Positions 7,969 through 17,007 of a stretch of DNA of 64,000 nucleotides are shown here, piece after piece. The stretch is taken from contig JAGXIO010000195.1 in the NCBI GenBank assembly GCA_024635555.1, positions 1 through 64,000 on the forward strand. Reading direction: 5' to 3'. The DNA comes from Saccharicrinis sp. Its GTDB lineage: Bacteria; Bacteroidota; Bacteroidia; Bacteroidales; Marinilabiliaceae. Position 1 is the first letter of the stretch; the number at the start of each line of letters is the position of its first letter. A program made the position numbers and the translations under genes. The notes under the pieces were generated by a model that was not told the DNA's origin, searched no databases, and saw nothing but the letters and a program-made list of their open reading frames with translations.

Positions 7969-8208
7969 TTATTCTACCGTAATACTTTTTTGATATAAAA
8001 TTTCGGGGTCAAAGTCTGCTTGATTAGCCCATTCAATTGTATCGAAACTAGTTTTTACTGTCGAAAATAATTCGATGTCTTTTAACTCTTTGAATATTCC
8101 AATTTCAAGATAAGGTTTCATATCAAATTTTTTTTTCTCTCCATTGTCAAAGGTTAAAAGCAAAAGATAATTATTTAATGGCTCAACATCTTTAATCCCA
8201 ATATACAT
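7969..8208 (-). CDS. DUF2442 family protein
   Basis: 79 residues with the DUF2442 pattern: V-x-P-L-x-N-Y-x-L-x-L-x-F-D-N-G-E near the N-terminus, a middle F-D-x-x-P-Y-L block, then V-x-x-x-F-D-T-I-E-W-x-x-x-x-D-x-x-P-E-x-L-Y near the C-terminus. It starts 6 bases after the end of the DUF4160 gene on the same strand. DUF4160-DUF2442 pairs recur in bacteria and look like small two-gene modules, possibly toxin-antitoxin-like; the function has not been shown to my knowledge. Family assignment is good, role is inference. Confidence 0.8.
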   Translation of the reverse strand: MYIGIKDVEPLNNYLLLLTFDNGEKKKFDMKPYLEIGIFKELKDIELFSTVKTSFDTIEWANQADFDPEILYQKSITVE

Positions 8209-8214
8209 AATAGG

Positions 8215-8418
8215 TTATTTTAAAGGTTCAATTTGAAATGGTTTCTCACCATTTTGGCACAATTCCCAATTGGCAATCAGTTCATCTTTATGTATTTCCA
8301 CCCATGCCAAAGCCAGTCGTAGTTGCCTGGTTGGAATATTTCCTTGCAGCATTTCACAATCTTCTATGCGAATAATGCCTTTGTAATCTTGATAATATAC
8401 AATCTTTTTTGTCAGCAT
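8215..8418 (-). CDS. DUF4160 family protein, N-terminally short
   Basis: 67 residues from the ATG at 8418. The C-terminal half matches DUF4160 well: G-N-I-P-T-R-Q-L-R-L-A-L-A-W-V-E-I-H-K-D-E-L, N-W-E-L and P-F-x-I-E-P-L. The usual N-terminal segment with the P-P-H-F-H motif is missing. A TTG at 8442 would add eight residues but still not supply it. The gene therefore looks truncated at its 5' end, directly where the divergent sulfatase gene begins. It overlaps no gene and is followed by its usual DUF2442 partner after 6 bases. Confidence 0.65.
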   Translation of the reverse strand: MLTKKIVYYQDYKGIIRIEDCEMLQGNIPTRQLRLALAWVEIHKDELIANWELCQNGEKPFQIEPLK

Positions 8419-8452
8419 AATATATTGGGATGGATAGCGCAATAAAATTGTT

Positions 8453-8460
8453 TATTTTTG
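8453..8460 (+). promoter_or_regulatory. TAnnTTTG element upstream of sulfatase
   Basis: TATTTTTG matches the Bacteroidetes -7 consensus and lies 58 bases before the chosen ATG of the sulfatase. No -33 element at the proper spacing is evident. Confidence 0.35.
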
Positions 8461-8517
8461 TTGTTCTATAATTTGGATGAAACTTTTAGTGATAAACAAA
8501 TTAAAAACAACGATCAA

Positions 8518-9942
8518 ATGATTAGAAATTTTTTACTTGCCCTCCTTTTCATAATGGGGCTTGCATCTTGCCAAGGGGTGCAGGAAAAAAAAGAGACGGC
8601 TAAAAAGCCCAATATTATTTATATACTAGCAGATGATTTGGGCTATGGCGATTTAAGCGCTTATGGGCAAACTAAGTTTTCCACACCCAATATCGACAAG
8701 CTGGCCGAAGACGGCATCCGTTTTACCCAACATTATTCTGGCAGCACGGTATGTGCTCCCTCGCGCTCTGCTTTGATGACAGGACAGCACACCGGACATA
8801 CCTATATCCGTGGCAACCGGGAGCATAAGCCCGAAGGACAGGAGCCATTAAAAGGGGATGTGTTAACGGTGGCAGAACTCTTGAAAGAAGTAGGTTATAC
8901 AACAGGAGCTTTCGGGAAATGGGGATTGGGATACCCTGGATCCGAGGGCGACGCCAACAACCAGGGTTTTGATGTGTTTTTTGGTTACAACTGCCAAAAA
9001 CTGGGGCATCATTATTATCCTGACTTTCTGCGTTCCAACCAGGACAGCCTTGTTCTTGAAGCCAATGCCGACGGTAAAACGGGTGTTTATGGTCCTGACC
9101 TTATTCACGAAAAAACGCTAAAGTTTATCGACGACAACAAGGATAAACCCTTCTTTTTGTACGTGCCCTCCATCATACCCCATGCCGAGCTGTTTGCTCC
9201 TGAGGAGTATATGGCCAAATATCGTGGTAAGTTCGATCCTGAGCATGATTTTAAAGGGGTAGATAGTGGGAGTGAATTCCGAAAAGGAGGTTACGGCTCG
9301 CAACCCGAATCACATACCGCTTTTGCTGCTATGATTAATTTGTTAGATACACAGGTTGGCGAAATAGTAGCTAAAGTTAAAGAATTGGGTTTGGCCGATA
9401 ATACCTTGATCATATTTACTTCCGACAATGGACCCCACCTGGAGGGCGGTGCCCAACCTGATTACTTTAACAGTAATGGACCTTTTAAAGGTTATAAACG
9501 CGATTTGTACGAAGGTGGAATCCGTGTTCCTTTTGTAGCCAGCTGGCCAGGAATTATTAAACCGGGAACAACATCTGATCATATTTCGGCGTTTTGGGAT
9601 ATGCTACCCACTTTTACCGAAATAGTAGATGTAGCGAATCCTGATAATATTGATGGTATTTCTTTATTGCCTAGCTTAACAGGCCAGGGTGAGCAAAAAG
9701 AACATGAGTATTTATATTGGGAATATCCTGAAAAGGGTGGACGTAAAGCAGTGCGAATGGGGCAGTGGAAAGCCGTGAAGTACGGTATTTCTAAAAACCC
9801 CGATGCTCCGATAGAACTCTACGATTTGAACAGTGATTTAGGAGAGGAAAACGATGTAGCTACCGAGCATCCTGATATTGTCTCCAAAATGATGGACATC
9901 ATGCAAAAAGCCCATGTAGAATCCGATATATTCAAATTTTAA
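8518..9942 (+). CDS. Lipoprotein sulfatase (family S1, Cys-type)
   Basis: 474 residues from the ATG at 8518, chosen because it gives a clean lipoprotein signal peptide ending in L-A-S-C; an upstream TTG would put 20 polar residues before it. The sulfatase fold begins at P-N-I-I-Y-I-L-A-D-D-L-G-Y-G-D-L, with the two metal-binding Asp. The active-site motif is V-C-A-P-S-R-S-A-L-M-T-G, in which Cys is converted to formylglycine by a maturase not in this window. The second metal site is F-T-S-D-N-G-P-H, and K-G-Y-K-R-D-L-Y-E-G-G-I-R-V-P is typical. It should hydrolyse sulfate esters, likely on a sulfated polysaccharide, at the cell surface or in the periplasm. Substrate not predictable here. Confidence 0.93.
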   Translation: MIRNFLLALLFIMGLASCQGVQEKKETAKKPNIIYILADDLGYGDLSAYGQTKFSTPNIDKLAEDGIRFTQHYSGSTVCAPSRSALMTGQHTGHTYIRGNREHKPEGQEPLKGDVLTVAELLKEVGYTTGAFGKWGLGYPGSEGDANNQGFDVFFGYNCQKLGHHYYPDFLRSNQDSLVLEANADGKTGVYGPDLIHEKTLKFIDDNKDKPFFLYVPSIIPHAELFAPEEYMAKYRGKFDPEHDFKGVDSGSEFRKGGYGSQPESHTAFAAMINLLDTQVGEIVAKVKELGLADNTLIIFTSDNGPHLEGGAQPDYFNSNGPFKGYKRDLYEGGIRVPFVASWPGIIKPGTTSDHISAFWDMLPTFTEIVDVANPDNIDGISLLPSLTGQGEQKEHEYLYWEYPEKGGRKAVRMGQWKAVKYGISKNPDAPIELYDLNSDLGEENDVATEHPDIVSKMMDIMQKAHVESDIFKF

Positions 9943-10023
9943 AAAGGATTAAATGATATTTTAAAGTCGAACGTATTCGAATTTCGATATGCGATCGGCT
10001 TTTTTACTTTCAATAAAAACGAT

Positions 10024-10031
10024 TACTTTTG
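10024..10031 (+). promoter_or_regulatory. TAnnTTTG element for ruvX-def
   Basis: TACTTTTG is a perfect match to the Bacteroidetes -7 consensus, 20 bases upstream of the ruvX GTG start. This implies a very short leader. Confidence 0.45.
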
Positions 10032-10050
10032 TACTTTTAAAATAATATTG

Positions 10051-10470
10051 GTGGGTAGGATTATAGCAATTGATTACGGGCAAAAAAGAGCAGGATTGGC
10101 AGTTACCGATCCCTTGCAAATAATAGCAAACGGTTTGGATACCGTACCTTCTCACACTTTGATAGATTTTTTGGAGAAATACTTCGCTACAGAGCAGGTA
10201 GATTTAATTTTGCTGGGCTACCCCCGGCAAGCTTCGGGCGCTGATTCTGACTCGATGCGTTTTATCCAACCTTTTTTTAATCGTTTAAAAAACAAATTCC
10301 CCCAAATGCCTGTTGAATGGGTGGATGAGCGATATACATCGAAAATAGCGTTTCAGACCATGATTGATGGAGGCCTTAAAAAAAAGGCTAGGCAAAATAA
10401 AGCATTGGTGGATAAAATAAGTGCTACCATTATTTTGCAATCGTATTTAGAACAGAATTATAGATTTTAA
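10051..10470 (+). CDS. ruvX: Putative pre-16S rRNA nuclease / Holliday junction resolvase-like protein RuvX (YqgF)
   Basis: 139 residues with the RNase H-like YqgF fold. The N-terminus G-R-I-I-A-I-D-Y-G-Q-K-R-A-G-L-A-V-T-D contains the first catalytic Asp. The second acidic motif is in V-E-W-V-D-E-R-Y-T-S, and the third in A-L-V-D-K-I-S-A-T-I-I-L-Q. I chose the GTG at 10051 because the family starts with M-G-R-I; a TTG three bases earlier is possible. Members process the 5' end of 16S rRNA in E. coli; the resolvase name is historical. It is followed after 12 bases by def, so the two are probably one operon. Confidence 0.93.
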   Translation: MGRIIAIDYGQKRAGLAVTDPLQIIANGLDTVPSHTLIDFLEKYFATEQVDLILLGYPRQASGADSDSMRFIQPFFNRLKNKFPQMPVEWVDERYTSKIAFQTMIDGGLKKKARQNKALVDKISATIILQSYLEQNYRF

Positions 10471-10482
10471 AGAAAATTTTAT

Positions 10483-11034
10483 ATGATATTACCGGTAGTT
10501 GTTTATGGGCATCCTGTGCTGCGAAAGATGTCGGACGAAATAGACGAAAATTACGAAGGCTTGGAAAAGCTGATAGAAAATATGTGGGAAACCATGTATG
10601 AATCCGACGGAATTGGACTGGCGGCACCGCAAATAGGTAAAAATATCCGACTCATCGTAATAGATGCTGATCCTTTGTCGGATGAATATCCAGAGCTTGA
10701 AGGCTTTAAGCGCGTGTTGATCAACCCCATTATTATTGATCATGGCAAGGACCAATGTTTGGAATCGGAAGGTTGTTTGAGTTTGCCGGGGATTCGTGAA
10801 GAGGTAAAGAGACCGAAAAAAATAACCGTAGAGTACGAAAATGAAAACTTTGAGCTTCTTACTGAAGAGCTGGAAGGCTTTGCCGCAAGGGTGGTGCAGC
10901 ACGAATACGACCATGTGGAGGGTAAGCTTTTTATTGATCATCTTTCGCCATTAAAAAAACGGCTTATCAAAGGTAAGTTGAACGATATTTCAAAGGGCAA
11001 GGTGGATGTTACTTATCGAATAAAAACGGCATGA
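10483..11034 (+). CDS. def: Peptide deformylase
   Basis: 183 residues. All three metalloprotease motifs are present: [10 protein letters not shown] (motif 1), E-G-C-L-S-L-P-G with the metal Cys (motif 2), and H-E-Y-D-H with the two metal His and catalytic Glu (motif 3). It removes the formyl group from the initiating methionine of new proteins. Its place behind ruvX is common in Bacteroidota. It ends with a strong terminator at 11085. Confidence 0.97.
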   Translation: MILPVVVYGHPVLRKMSDEIDENYEGLEKLIENMWETMYESDGIGLAAPQIGKNIRLIVIDADPLSDEYPELEGFKRVLINPIIIDHGKDQCLESEGCLSLPGIREEVKRPKKITVEYENENFELLTEELEGFAARVVQHEYDHVEGKLFIDHLSPLKKRLIKGKLNDISKGKVDVTYRIKTA

Positions 11035-11084
11035 TATGTCGGTTAAAAGAAACAATGTTATTATTTAAAAAGATTTAAATTATC

Positions 11085-11116
11085 AGGTATCGTTATTTTT
11101 ACGATACCTTTTTTTG
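11085..11116 (+). terminator. Intrinsic terminator after def
   Basis: A perfect 9-bp stem (AGGTATCGT / ACGATACCT) with a 7-base loop is followed by a T-run. It closes the ruvX-def transcript before the polysaccharide cluster. Confidence 0.9.
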
Positions 11117-11282
11117 TTTTTTTGATATGTCATACGCCAATTCCTTTTAAGTTACGGTTTTATCAACTTTCTATGATTGTAAACATATTGGCAATGGAAA
11201 TGGTTAGTTTCGTAAAAAAAAAAGTATTTATTGCGAAATATTAAATATTTTCGACCTTCTAATTAAATAAAAACACAACGTT

Positions 11283-12044
11283 ATGAGGAATATTTCCTTA
11301 TTTATTATTGCCATATTATTTGTAACCGGCTGCGTTTCGCAAAAGGAAAGTATTTATCTGCAAGATGCGAAAAAGGATTCGGGCGATAAATCGTTTTCTA
11401 ACATAAAGTCTGTGAACACTATACGGGTATTCGATCAAATTTACATTCAGGTATCCAGTTTCGACGATGGGAATATTAACTTTATGAGTAACGATCCCAA
11501 TAGATACGGTGGAGGAAGAACCGAGGCCGATTTGGCGATGGTTTCCTATACCGTGAATAAAGATGGAGAAGTGAAATTGCCTATTGTGGGTGCAAGTAAA
11601 GTGGTAGGACTAACCACCGATCAGGCTGCTGAAGAAATCAGGAAGCAGTTGGAGAATTATCTGAACACCCCTTCCATCAAAGTTACCTTTGTAAATAAAA
11701 GCATTACCGTTTTGGGCAGTGTAAGCCATCCTGGACGGTATTTTTATGCTTCCGAATATTTAAATGTTTTTCAGGCTCTGGGAATGGCCGGCGACATAAC
11801 GGAATATGGCAATCGAAAAGAAGTGGTGATTGTTAGGGACGTTAACAATGAGGTAGTGCGAAAAAGAGTTAACCTTACTGAGCTGGCACTTTTGGGGCAA
11901 GACGAACTTTACATCCAGGCCGATGACGTTTTGTACATAGAGCCGTTGAAACGACGTCAATGGGGTTTTGAAGCTTTTCCGTGGGCACTTGTCTTAAGTT
12001 CAATCACAACCATTGTTTTAGTGGCTAATTACGTAGGTAAATGA
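11283..12044 (+). CDS. wza: Wza-like polysaccharide export lipoprotein
   Basis: 253 residues. A lipoprotein signal peptide ends in V-T-G-C. It is followed by a polysaccharide biosynthesis/export domain (about 45-130), with the pattern I-R-V-F-D-Q-I-Y-I-Q-V, and an SLBB domain (about 135-215; V-L-G-S-V-S-H-P-G-R-Y). A transmembrane stretch closes the protein (about 232-250). It forms the outer-membrane side of the channel for capsular or exopolysaccharide. It overlaps the Wzc-like gene by 4 bases (ATGA), the usual tight coupling. First gene of the 11283-20390 cluster; about 170 bases after the upstream terminator leave room for its own promoter. Confidence 0.92.
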   Translation: MRNISLFIIAILFVTGCVSQKESIYLQDAKKDSGDKSFSNIKSVNTIRVFDQIYIQVSSFDDGNINFMSNDPNRYGGGRTEADLAMVSYTVNKDGEVKLPIVGASKVVGLTTDQAAEEIRKQLENYLNTPSIKVTFVNKSITVLGSVSHPGRYFYASEYLNVFQALGMAGDITEYGNRKEVVIVRDVNNEVVRKRVNLTELALLGQDELYIQADDVLYIEPLKRRQWGFEAFPWALVLSSITTIVLVANYVGK

Positions 12045-14407
12045 GTATAAAAAATAACGTAGATAACGATAGCTTTCTGGATTTAAGAAGAGTATTTGGG
12101 CATTTGTTGAAAAATTGGATGTGGTTTGCCGTGTCCTTAATTTTCTTATCCTTACTGGCGGCGGCATCTTTAAAGGTGTTGAAGCCAAAGTATTTGGTTT
12201 CGTCCAGTGTTTACATTAAGGACGATAACCGTATGGGTGGACAAAAAGCAGTGGAGTTTATGCAGAGTTTTAGCATGTTCGACCAAAAAAGCAATTTTAA
12301 AAATGAAATGCTCATTCTCAATTCCTCCCCCTTGATTCGTCAAGCCATTAAAATTCTTAATCTTGAAACAGAATATTATATGGTGGGCAACTTTATGAAT
12401 CACGAGATTTATAAAGATTCGCCATTTGTGGTTGTTATTGATTCGCTGCACAACCAAATTGCAGATGTAAATTTTGAGCTAGTTTTTAAAGAGGACGGAA
12501 AGTTTATGCTAACGTTAAACGAAAAAGACTATAAAATATTTAATTATGAGCTGGGTAAGGGATATTCTACCACTAAGCAAATTGAAATAAACGAAGAGTT
12601 TTTTCAATCTTCCGTAATCGAAGGCGAAGATTATAAATTTAAAATTTACATGAACTCCGATGTTAATTTAAAAAATATTGCCGGAAAAGTATATTCTTTT
12701 AAATTTTTAGATACCGAAAAGTTGGTGAGGCAATACCAAACCAATTTAAAAGTTAATCCAGTAAACCTGGAAGTTAGCGTGGTTCAATTATCATTAAAAC
12801 TTGAATCGCCCGCAAAAGGTGTCGATTTTATTCGTGCTCTCACCGATTTGTATTTAGAAAAGAATCTTGAACGAAAAAATCATTTGGCTTCAAATACGAT
12901 TGCTTTTATCAATCGCCAGTTGGAGGAGATATCGGATTCCTTGAGCTTTGCCGAGAGTAATCTAGAAGAGTTTAGATCAACCAACCAGGTGATGGACATC
13001 AACACCAAAGCCATGCGGGTTTTGGAGCGCTTGCAGCAATTAGAAATACAAAAAAGTAGCACCGAACGAGCTTTTAATTACTATGAGTACCTCGACGATT
13101 ACTTTAAGCAGGATGATGATTACAGTAAAATTGTAGTCCCCTCATCTATAGGTCTTACCAATACAACCATCAATGAGTTTATTAGGGACTTATTAATACT
13201 GTCGAATCAGCGTAATGATTTAGTTTCCAGAAATCAGCAAAAAGGTCCTTTCTTTGAGAATCTGCAAATTAAAATTGAAAATCTGCGAAATAGTATCATG
13301 GACAATATATCTTTTTCGAAAGAATCGCTGAAGCGTGAAGTGGCGAAGTTTGGGGATCAGATTAAGGAATTAGAAAAACAGGTAGAATCGTTACCAAAAA
13401 CAGAACGTGCCTTAGTGGGCATGGAGCGTAAATTTAAATTAAATGATGCCATTTACACTTTTTTACTCGAAAAACGTGCTGAAGCGCAAATTGCTAAGGC
13501 CGGTAACCTGCCCGAGCACGAAATAGTAGAACCTGCCCGTTTACTCGAAAAAGTCTTTCCGAATACGCAGATACATTTTCTGATGGCTATATTTTTGGGT
13601 TTGTTGCTGCCAACCGTTGTGTTAGTTATTGCTAGCGTGGCCGATGATAGAGTGAGGAATGAACAAGATCTTACAGATAGATTCAACGACACACCCTTTG
13701 TGGGTACCGTGGTTAAGCGCGACGATAAGGACAGTAACCTTGTTGTCCATAATAATCCATCATCCATTATAGCCGAAACGTTTAGATCTATCCGCACCAA
13801 CTTGACCTTTTTTAACGAAGGAGGAAAACAAAAAGTAATATTGGTTACCTCATGTGTGGCTGGCGAAGGCAAAAGTTTTGTGGCCAACAACCTAGCTGTG
13901 TCCATGGCCAATATGGGTAAAAAAACAGTGGTTATTGGGTACGATTTACGAAAGTTGGGTCAGTTTGCGGATTTCAAACATGATACAAAAATAGGTTTGA
14001 GTTCGTATTACCTAAAAGATAAATCGCTAGAGGAGATATTGAATGTGTCCGATATCGAAAACCTGCATTTTATTTCTCCAGGACTTGTACCGCCAAATCC
14101 ATTGGAATTAATAGGAAGTAACCTGACAGCCGAGTTGTTTGAACGTTTGCGCGAGATGTACGATTGTATTATCGTGGATACACCCCCCATTGGTGTTTTA
14201 AGCGATGGTTATATGCTAATGAAATATGCCGATGTGAATTTATTTGTAGTACGCGAAAAGTTTACCAATCAAAAAGTATTGAGTACAGTTATTAATGAGG
14301 TAAGACAAAAAGGTTTTTCTAATTTAGGACTTGTATTAAACGCAAGTAAGCTCGAAGGAAAAAAATATCGTTACGATTATTATACCAGCTACAATAAGCC
14401 CAAGTAG
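12041..14407 (+). CDS. wzc: Wzc-like polysaccharide co-polymerase / tyrosine autokinase
   Basis: 788 residues. The Wzz domain is flanked by transmembrane helices near 28-46 and 510-530, with a long coiled coil between (about 275-470). The C-terminal cytoplasmic P-loop domain has Walker A (A-G-E-G-K-S-F), a Walker A-prime V-V-I-G-Y-D-L-R-K, and Walker B D-C-I-I-V-D-T-P-P. The tail ends in a Tyr cluster (Y-R-Y-D-Y-Y-T-S-Y) suited for autophosphorylation. In Walker A-prime the first Asp of the usual D-x-D-x-R is Gly; similar G-x-D-x-R forms are, from memory, common in this phylum. It controls chain length and export together with Wza. It starts inside the last codons of the wza-like gene. Confidence 0.92.
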   Translation: MSIKNNVDNDSFLDLRRVFGHLLKNWMWFAVSLIFLSLLAAASLKVLKPKYLVSSSVYIKDDNRMGGQKAVEFMQSFSMFDQKSNFKNEMLILNSSPLIRQAIKILNLETEYYMVGNFMNHEIYKDSPFVVVIDSLHNQIADVNFELVFKEDGKFMLTLNEKDYKIFNYELGKGYSTTKQIEINEEFFQSSVIEGEDYKFKIYMNSDVNLKNIAGKVYSFKFLDTEKLVRQYQTNLKVNPVNLEVSVVQLSLKLESPAKGVDFIRALTDLYLEKNLERKNHLASNTIAFINRQLEEISDSLSFAESNLEEFRSTNQVMDINTKAMRVLERLQQLEIQKSSTERAFNYYEYLDDYFKQDDDYSKIVVPSSIGLTNTTINEFIRDLLILSNQRNDLVSRNQQKGPFFENLQIKIENLRNSIMDNISFSKESLKREVAKFGDQIKELEKQVESLPKTERALVGMERKFKLNDAIYTFLLEKRAEAQIAKAGNLPEHEIVEPARLLEKVFPNTQIHFLMAIFLGLLLPTVVLVIASVADDRVRNEQDLTDRFNDTPFVGTVVKRDDKDSNLVVHNNPSSIIAETFRSIRTNLTFFNEGGKQKVILVTSCVAGEGKSFVANNLAVSMANMGKKTVVIGYDLRKLGQFADFKHDTKIGLSSYYLKDKSLEEILNVSDIENLHFISPGLVPPNPLELIGSNLTAELFERLREMYDCIIVDTPPIGVLSDGYMLMKYADVNLFVVREKFTNQKVLSTVINEVRQKGFSNLGLVLNASKLEGKKYRYDYYTSYNKPK

Positions 14408-14430
14408 TGGGTTTAAGAAAACTAAGCTCT

Positions 14431-15552
14431 ATGAGCCCGAATGAAAAAAGCATATGTTTTGTGATACCGCACTTTGTAACCTTCAGCACTGGTGGTGCCG
14501 AAATACAGGTTCATTACCTAACACAAGCATTTTTGCAACGAGGTTGGAAAGTAGAGTTAGTTTGTGCAGGGGTAGGTAAGGAGCAGCAGATGGAATCATC
14601 TGTCTATTATAATAAAAATATAAAATACCATTATTATCGCAAAAGAACCATCCGCACACTCGAGTTTTTTGATGTGCTAAGGATTTTGAAAAATACGAAT
14701 TCAAAGTATTACTATCAGCGAACCGATTTTGCGCTTACAGCATCTACCTATTTATTTGCTAAAAAGAATAAGCGTAAAATGATATACGCACTGGCCGGCG
14801 ATGAGGATACGAAAAAAAATAAATATACGGATACCCTAAAAAATACGGCCTATTCGAGCATTGTTAAAAAGTGGATACGAGGTGTTGATTTATTTTTGCT
14901 GGACGGACTGATTGAATTCACAAAAAGGAAAGTGAAATACGTGGTTTGCCAAAACCAATATCAGTTCGATGCATATAAAGCTAATTTTGGTGTTCTTCCC
15001 AAGCTCATTCCCAATTCGTTTATAGGGGATGGTAGCATGGCTGTTGAAAAGCAGAATGTGGTTTTATGGGTAGGTAATAATCATCCTACAAAGCAACCCG
15101 GGTTATTTGTTGAATTGGCCAAACAGATGTTAGGCTCCAGATGGGATTTTGTGATGTTGGGTTCTGCATGTAATGAGATTGTTCAGGATATAGTCCCTGA
15201 AAATTTAACTGCGTTGGGGCCAGTGGCTTATGAGCAAGCAAACGAATGGTTCGCAAAAGCCAAAGTATTTGTAAATACCAGCTTAAGCGAGGGAATGCCA
15301 AATACTTTTATTCAAAGTTGGTACTTTAATACCGTGGTGATGAGCCTGCATGTGGATCCAGATGCGGTGTTTACCGAAACCAAAGCCGGATATTGCTTTG
15401 CTGGCGACCTGAATAAAATGCAAGAAGAATTGCAACGCCTGATGGAAGGGGAGGATAGGAGTGAGATATTAAGAAATGGTGAAGAATATTTTAAAGAAAA
15501 GTTTGATATAAATAGAAATGTGGATGTGCTGTTGGAATACATTCAAACGTAG
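14431..15552 (+). CDS. Glycosyltransferase, GT4-like (GT-B fold)
   Basis: 373 residues from the ATG at 14431; a GTG at 14407 that overlaps the wzc stop would add eight residues. N-terminal acceptor domain begins I-C-F-V-I-P-H-F-V-T-F-S-T-G-G-A-E. The C-terminal donor domain has V-L-W-V-G-N-N-H-P-T-K-Q-P, then S-L-S-E-G-M-P-N-T-F-I-Q-S-W, where Glu-Gly-Met-Pro is the expected nucleotide-sugar site. It should add one sugar to the lipid-linked repeat unit in the cytoplasm. Donor and acceptor cannot be told. Follows the wzc-like gene by 23 bases. Confidence 0.85.
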   Translation: MSPNEKSICFVIPHFVTFSTGGAEIQVHYLTQAFLQRGWKVELVCAGVGKEQQMESSVYYNKNIKYHYYRKRTIRTLEFFDVLRILKNTNSKYYYQRTDFALTASTYLFAKKNKRKMIYALAGDEDTKKNKYTDTLKNTAYSSIVKKWIRGVDLFLLDGLIEFTKRKVKYVVCQNQYQFDAYKANFGVLPKLIPNSFIGDGSMAVEKQNVVLWVGNNHPTKQPGLFVELAKQMLGSRWDFVMLGSACNEIVQDIVPENLTALGPVAYEQANEWFAKAKVFVNTSLSEGMPNTFIQSWYFNTVVMSLHVDPDAVFTETKAGYCFAGDLNKMQEELQRLMEGEDRSEILRNGEEYFKEKFDINRNVDVLLEYIQT

Positions 15553-15636
15553 TAAAATGAATAGAGCTTAAAATTAAAAAGATATAATTTAACGAAATAC
15601 AATATTAATACATCACCTGTAACACGAGTAAAACCA

Positions 15637-16893
15637 ATGAAGATACTCCAACTCTGTGGAAAAGATTTTTTTGGTGCCGGAAGGGCAGCCTACCGTCTTC
15701 ATCAAGGCTTGAGCAATGCTGGTGTTGAGTGCGAAATGTGGGTGGGCGCCAAACGTACCAACGACGCTACGGTGGTTGATGTTTATCCCGGCGGACTAAA
15801 TAAAAGATGGACCAAGGTATTTGTGAAGCTCGAAAAGCTTAAAATAAAACTTTATGCTGGGGGAGCCAACAATATGTTTTCTTTAGGAAGTCCAGCCCAT
15901 TCTATTCGTAAAAAAATAGAAAAGGCAAAACCCGACCTTATTCATCTGCATTGGACCAACAGAGGTTTTATGGATTTGAATGCGCTAAAGGGAATCAAGA
16001 TACCAGTGGTTGTCTCGTTGCATGACATGTGGTGGTTTACAGGAGGTTGCCATTACGATGGGGAATGTGGTAGGTATGTTGAGGCATGTGGCCATTGTCC
16101 CATTTTAAAAAACGATGGAGAGCATGGATTAAGCTTCAAACATTTGCAGACTAAAAAAGAAGTTTTGGCCACTGTGAATAATCTTACTTTTATAGGCTTA
16201 AGCACCTGGATGAGAGATTGTGTAGCCAAAAGTGCCATTGCTCAAGGTCATAAGGTGGTAAATTTGCCCAATGGAATCAACACCGAACAATTTGCCCCAC
16301 TTAATGCTTTGGAAAGCAGAAAAAAACTGGGATTACCTACAGATAAAAAGCTTATTTTATTTGCTGCCGTAGGTGTGATGTCGGAGCCCCGTAAAGGTTA
16401 TAAATACATTAGCCAGGCCTTGAGGCAATGCAATCCTGAGGAGTATGAGCTGGTGGTAATGGGCGAGAAAAGTACCGAGGATTCGGTAGGCGGTTTGAAA
16501 ACTTATTTTTTGGGCGAGATAAATAACGATGCATTATTAATTGAATATATATCGGCGGTCGATATATCGGTGGTGCCTTCGTTACAGGAAAATTTGTCGA
16601 ACCTGATTATGGAAAGTTTAGCTTGCGCCACACCTGTGGTGGCTTTTGAAATTGGAGGCAATTCAGATATGATAACCCATCGTAAAAATGGTTTCTTGGC
16701 AAAGGATAGAGATGTGGATGACTTGGCCCGTGGAATAAAGTTTTGCTGCGATACCGAAAATAACAGTGAGTTGTCGCAACAGGCGCAGCAATCTGTAAAA
16801 AATAAATTTAACATTGAAGATGTTTCAAAACAGTATATTGAGCTGTATAAAACAGTTATCAGTGAACAGTTACCAGTGAGCAGTTATCAGTAA
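15637..16893 (+). CDS. Glycosyltransferase family 4 protein with repeat-derived C-terminus
   Basis: 418 residues. N-terminal motif K-I-L-Q-L-C-G-K-D-F-F-G-A-G-R-A-A-Y-R-L, an H-W-T-N-R-G segment, and a donor domain with A-A-V-G-V-M-S-E-P-R-K-G and S-L-Q-E-N-L-S-N-L-I-M-E-S-L-A-C-A-T-P-V-V-A-F are clear GT4 features. Four Cys (C-H-Y-D-G-E-C, C-G-H-C-P) near residue 135-155 match the clustered Cys of a known GT4 subgroup. The last 13 or so residues are encoded by the 14-bp tandem repeat at 16851-16934, which also supplies the stop codon. The protein would otherwise end at the helix before residue 405. Part of the polysaccharide cluster. Confidence 0.88.
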   Translation: MKILQLCGKDFFGAGRAAYRLHQGLSNAGVECEMWVGAKRTNDATVVDVYPGGLNKRWTKVFVKLEKLKIKLYAGGANNMFSLGSPAHSIRKKIEKAKPDLIHLHWTNRGFMDLNALKGIKIPVVVSLHDMWWFTGGCHYDGECGRYVEACGHCPILKNDGEHGLSFKHLQTKKEVLATVNNLTFIGLSTWMRDCVAKSAIAQGHKVVNLPNGINTEQFAPLNALESRKKLGLPTDKKLILFAAVGVMSEPRKGYKYISQALRQCNPEEYELVVMGEKSTEDSVGGLKTYFLGEINNDALLIEYISAVDISVVPSLQENLSNLIMESLACATPVVAFEIGGNSDMITHRKNGFLAKDRDVDDLARGIKFCCDTENNSELSQQAQQSVKNKFNIEDVSKQYIELYKTVISEQLPVSSYQ

Positions 16894-16934
16894 ACAGTTA
16901 TCAGTAAACAGTTATCAGTAAACAGTTATCAGTA
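16851..16934 (+). repeat. Six tandem copies of a 14-bp repeat
   Basis: Unit AACAGTTATCAGTA, six head-to-tail copies with one or two mismatches in the first three. The first three units form the C-terminal codons and the stop of the upstream glycosyltransferase; the others are intergenic. The last three are perfect, so copy number could vary by slippage. Confidence 0.95.
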
Positions 16935-17007
16935 AACAGAAAGGAGAGTCTTTAAGCCCCTCGCTCCATGCCCTTAGCCTAAAACTTAAAACAACTATTA
17001 TAATACG

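Noticed and set aside
10489-10941. Minus-strand open frame opposite def
   Set aside because: Antisense shadow of the deformylase gene.
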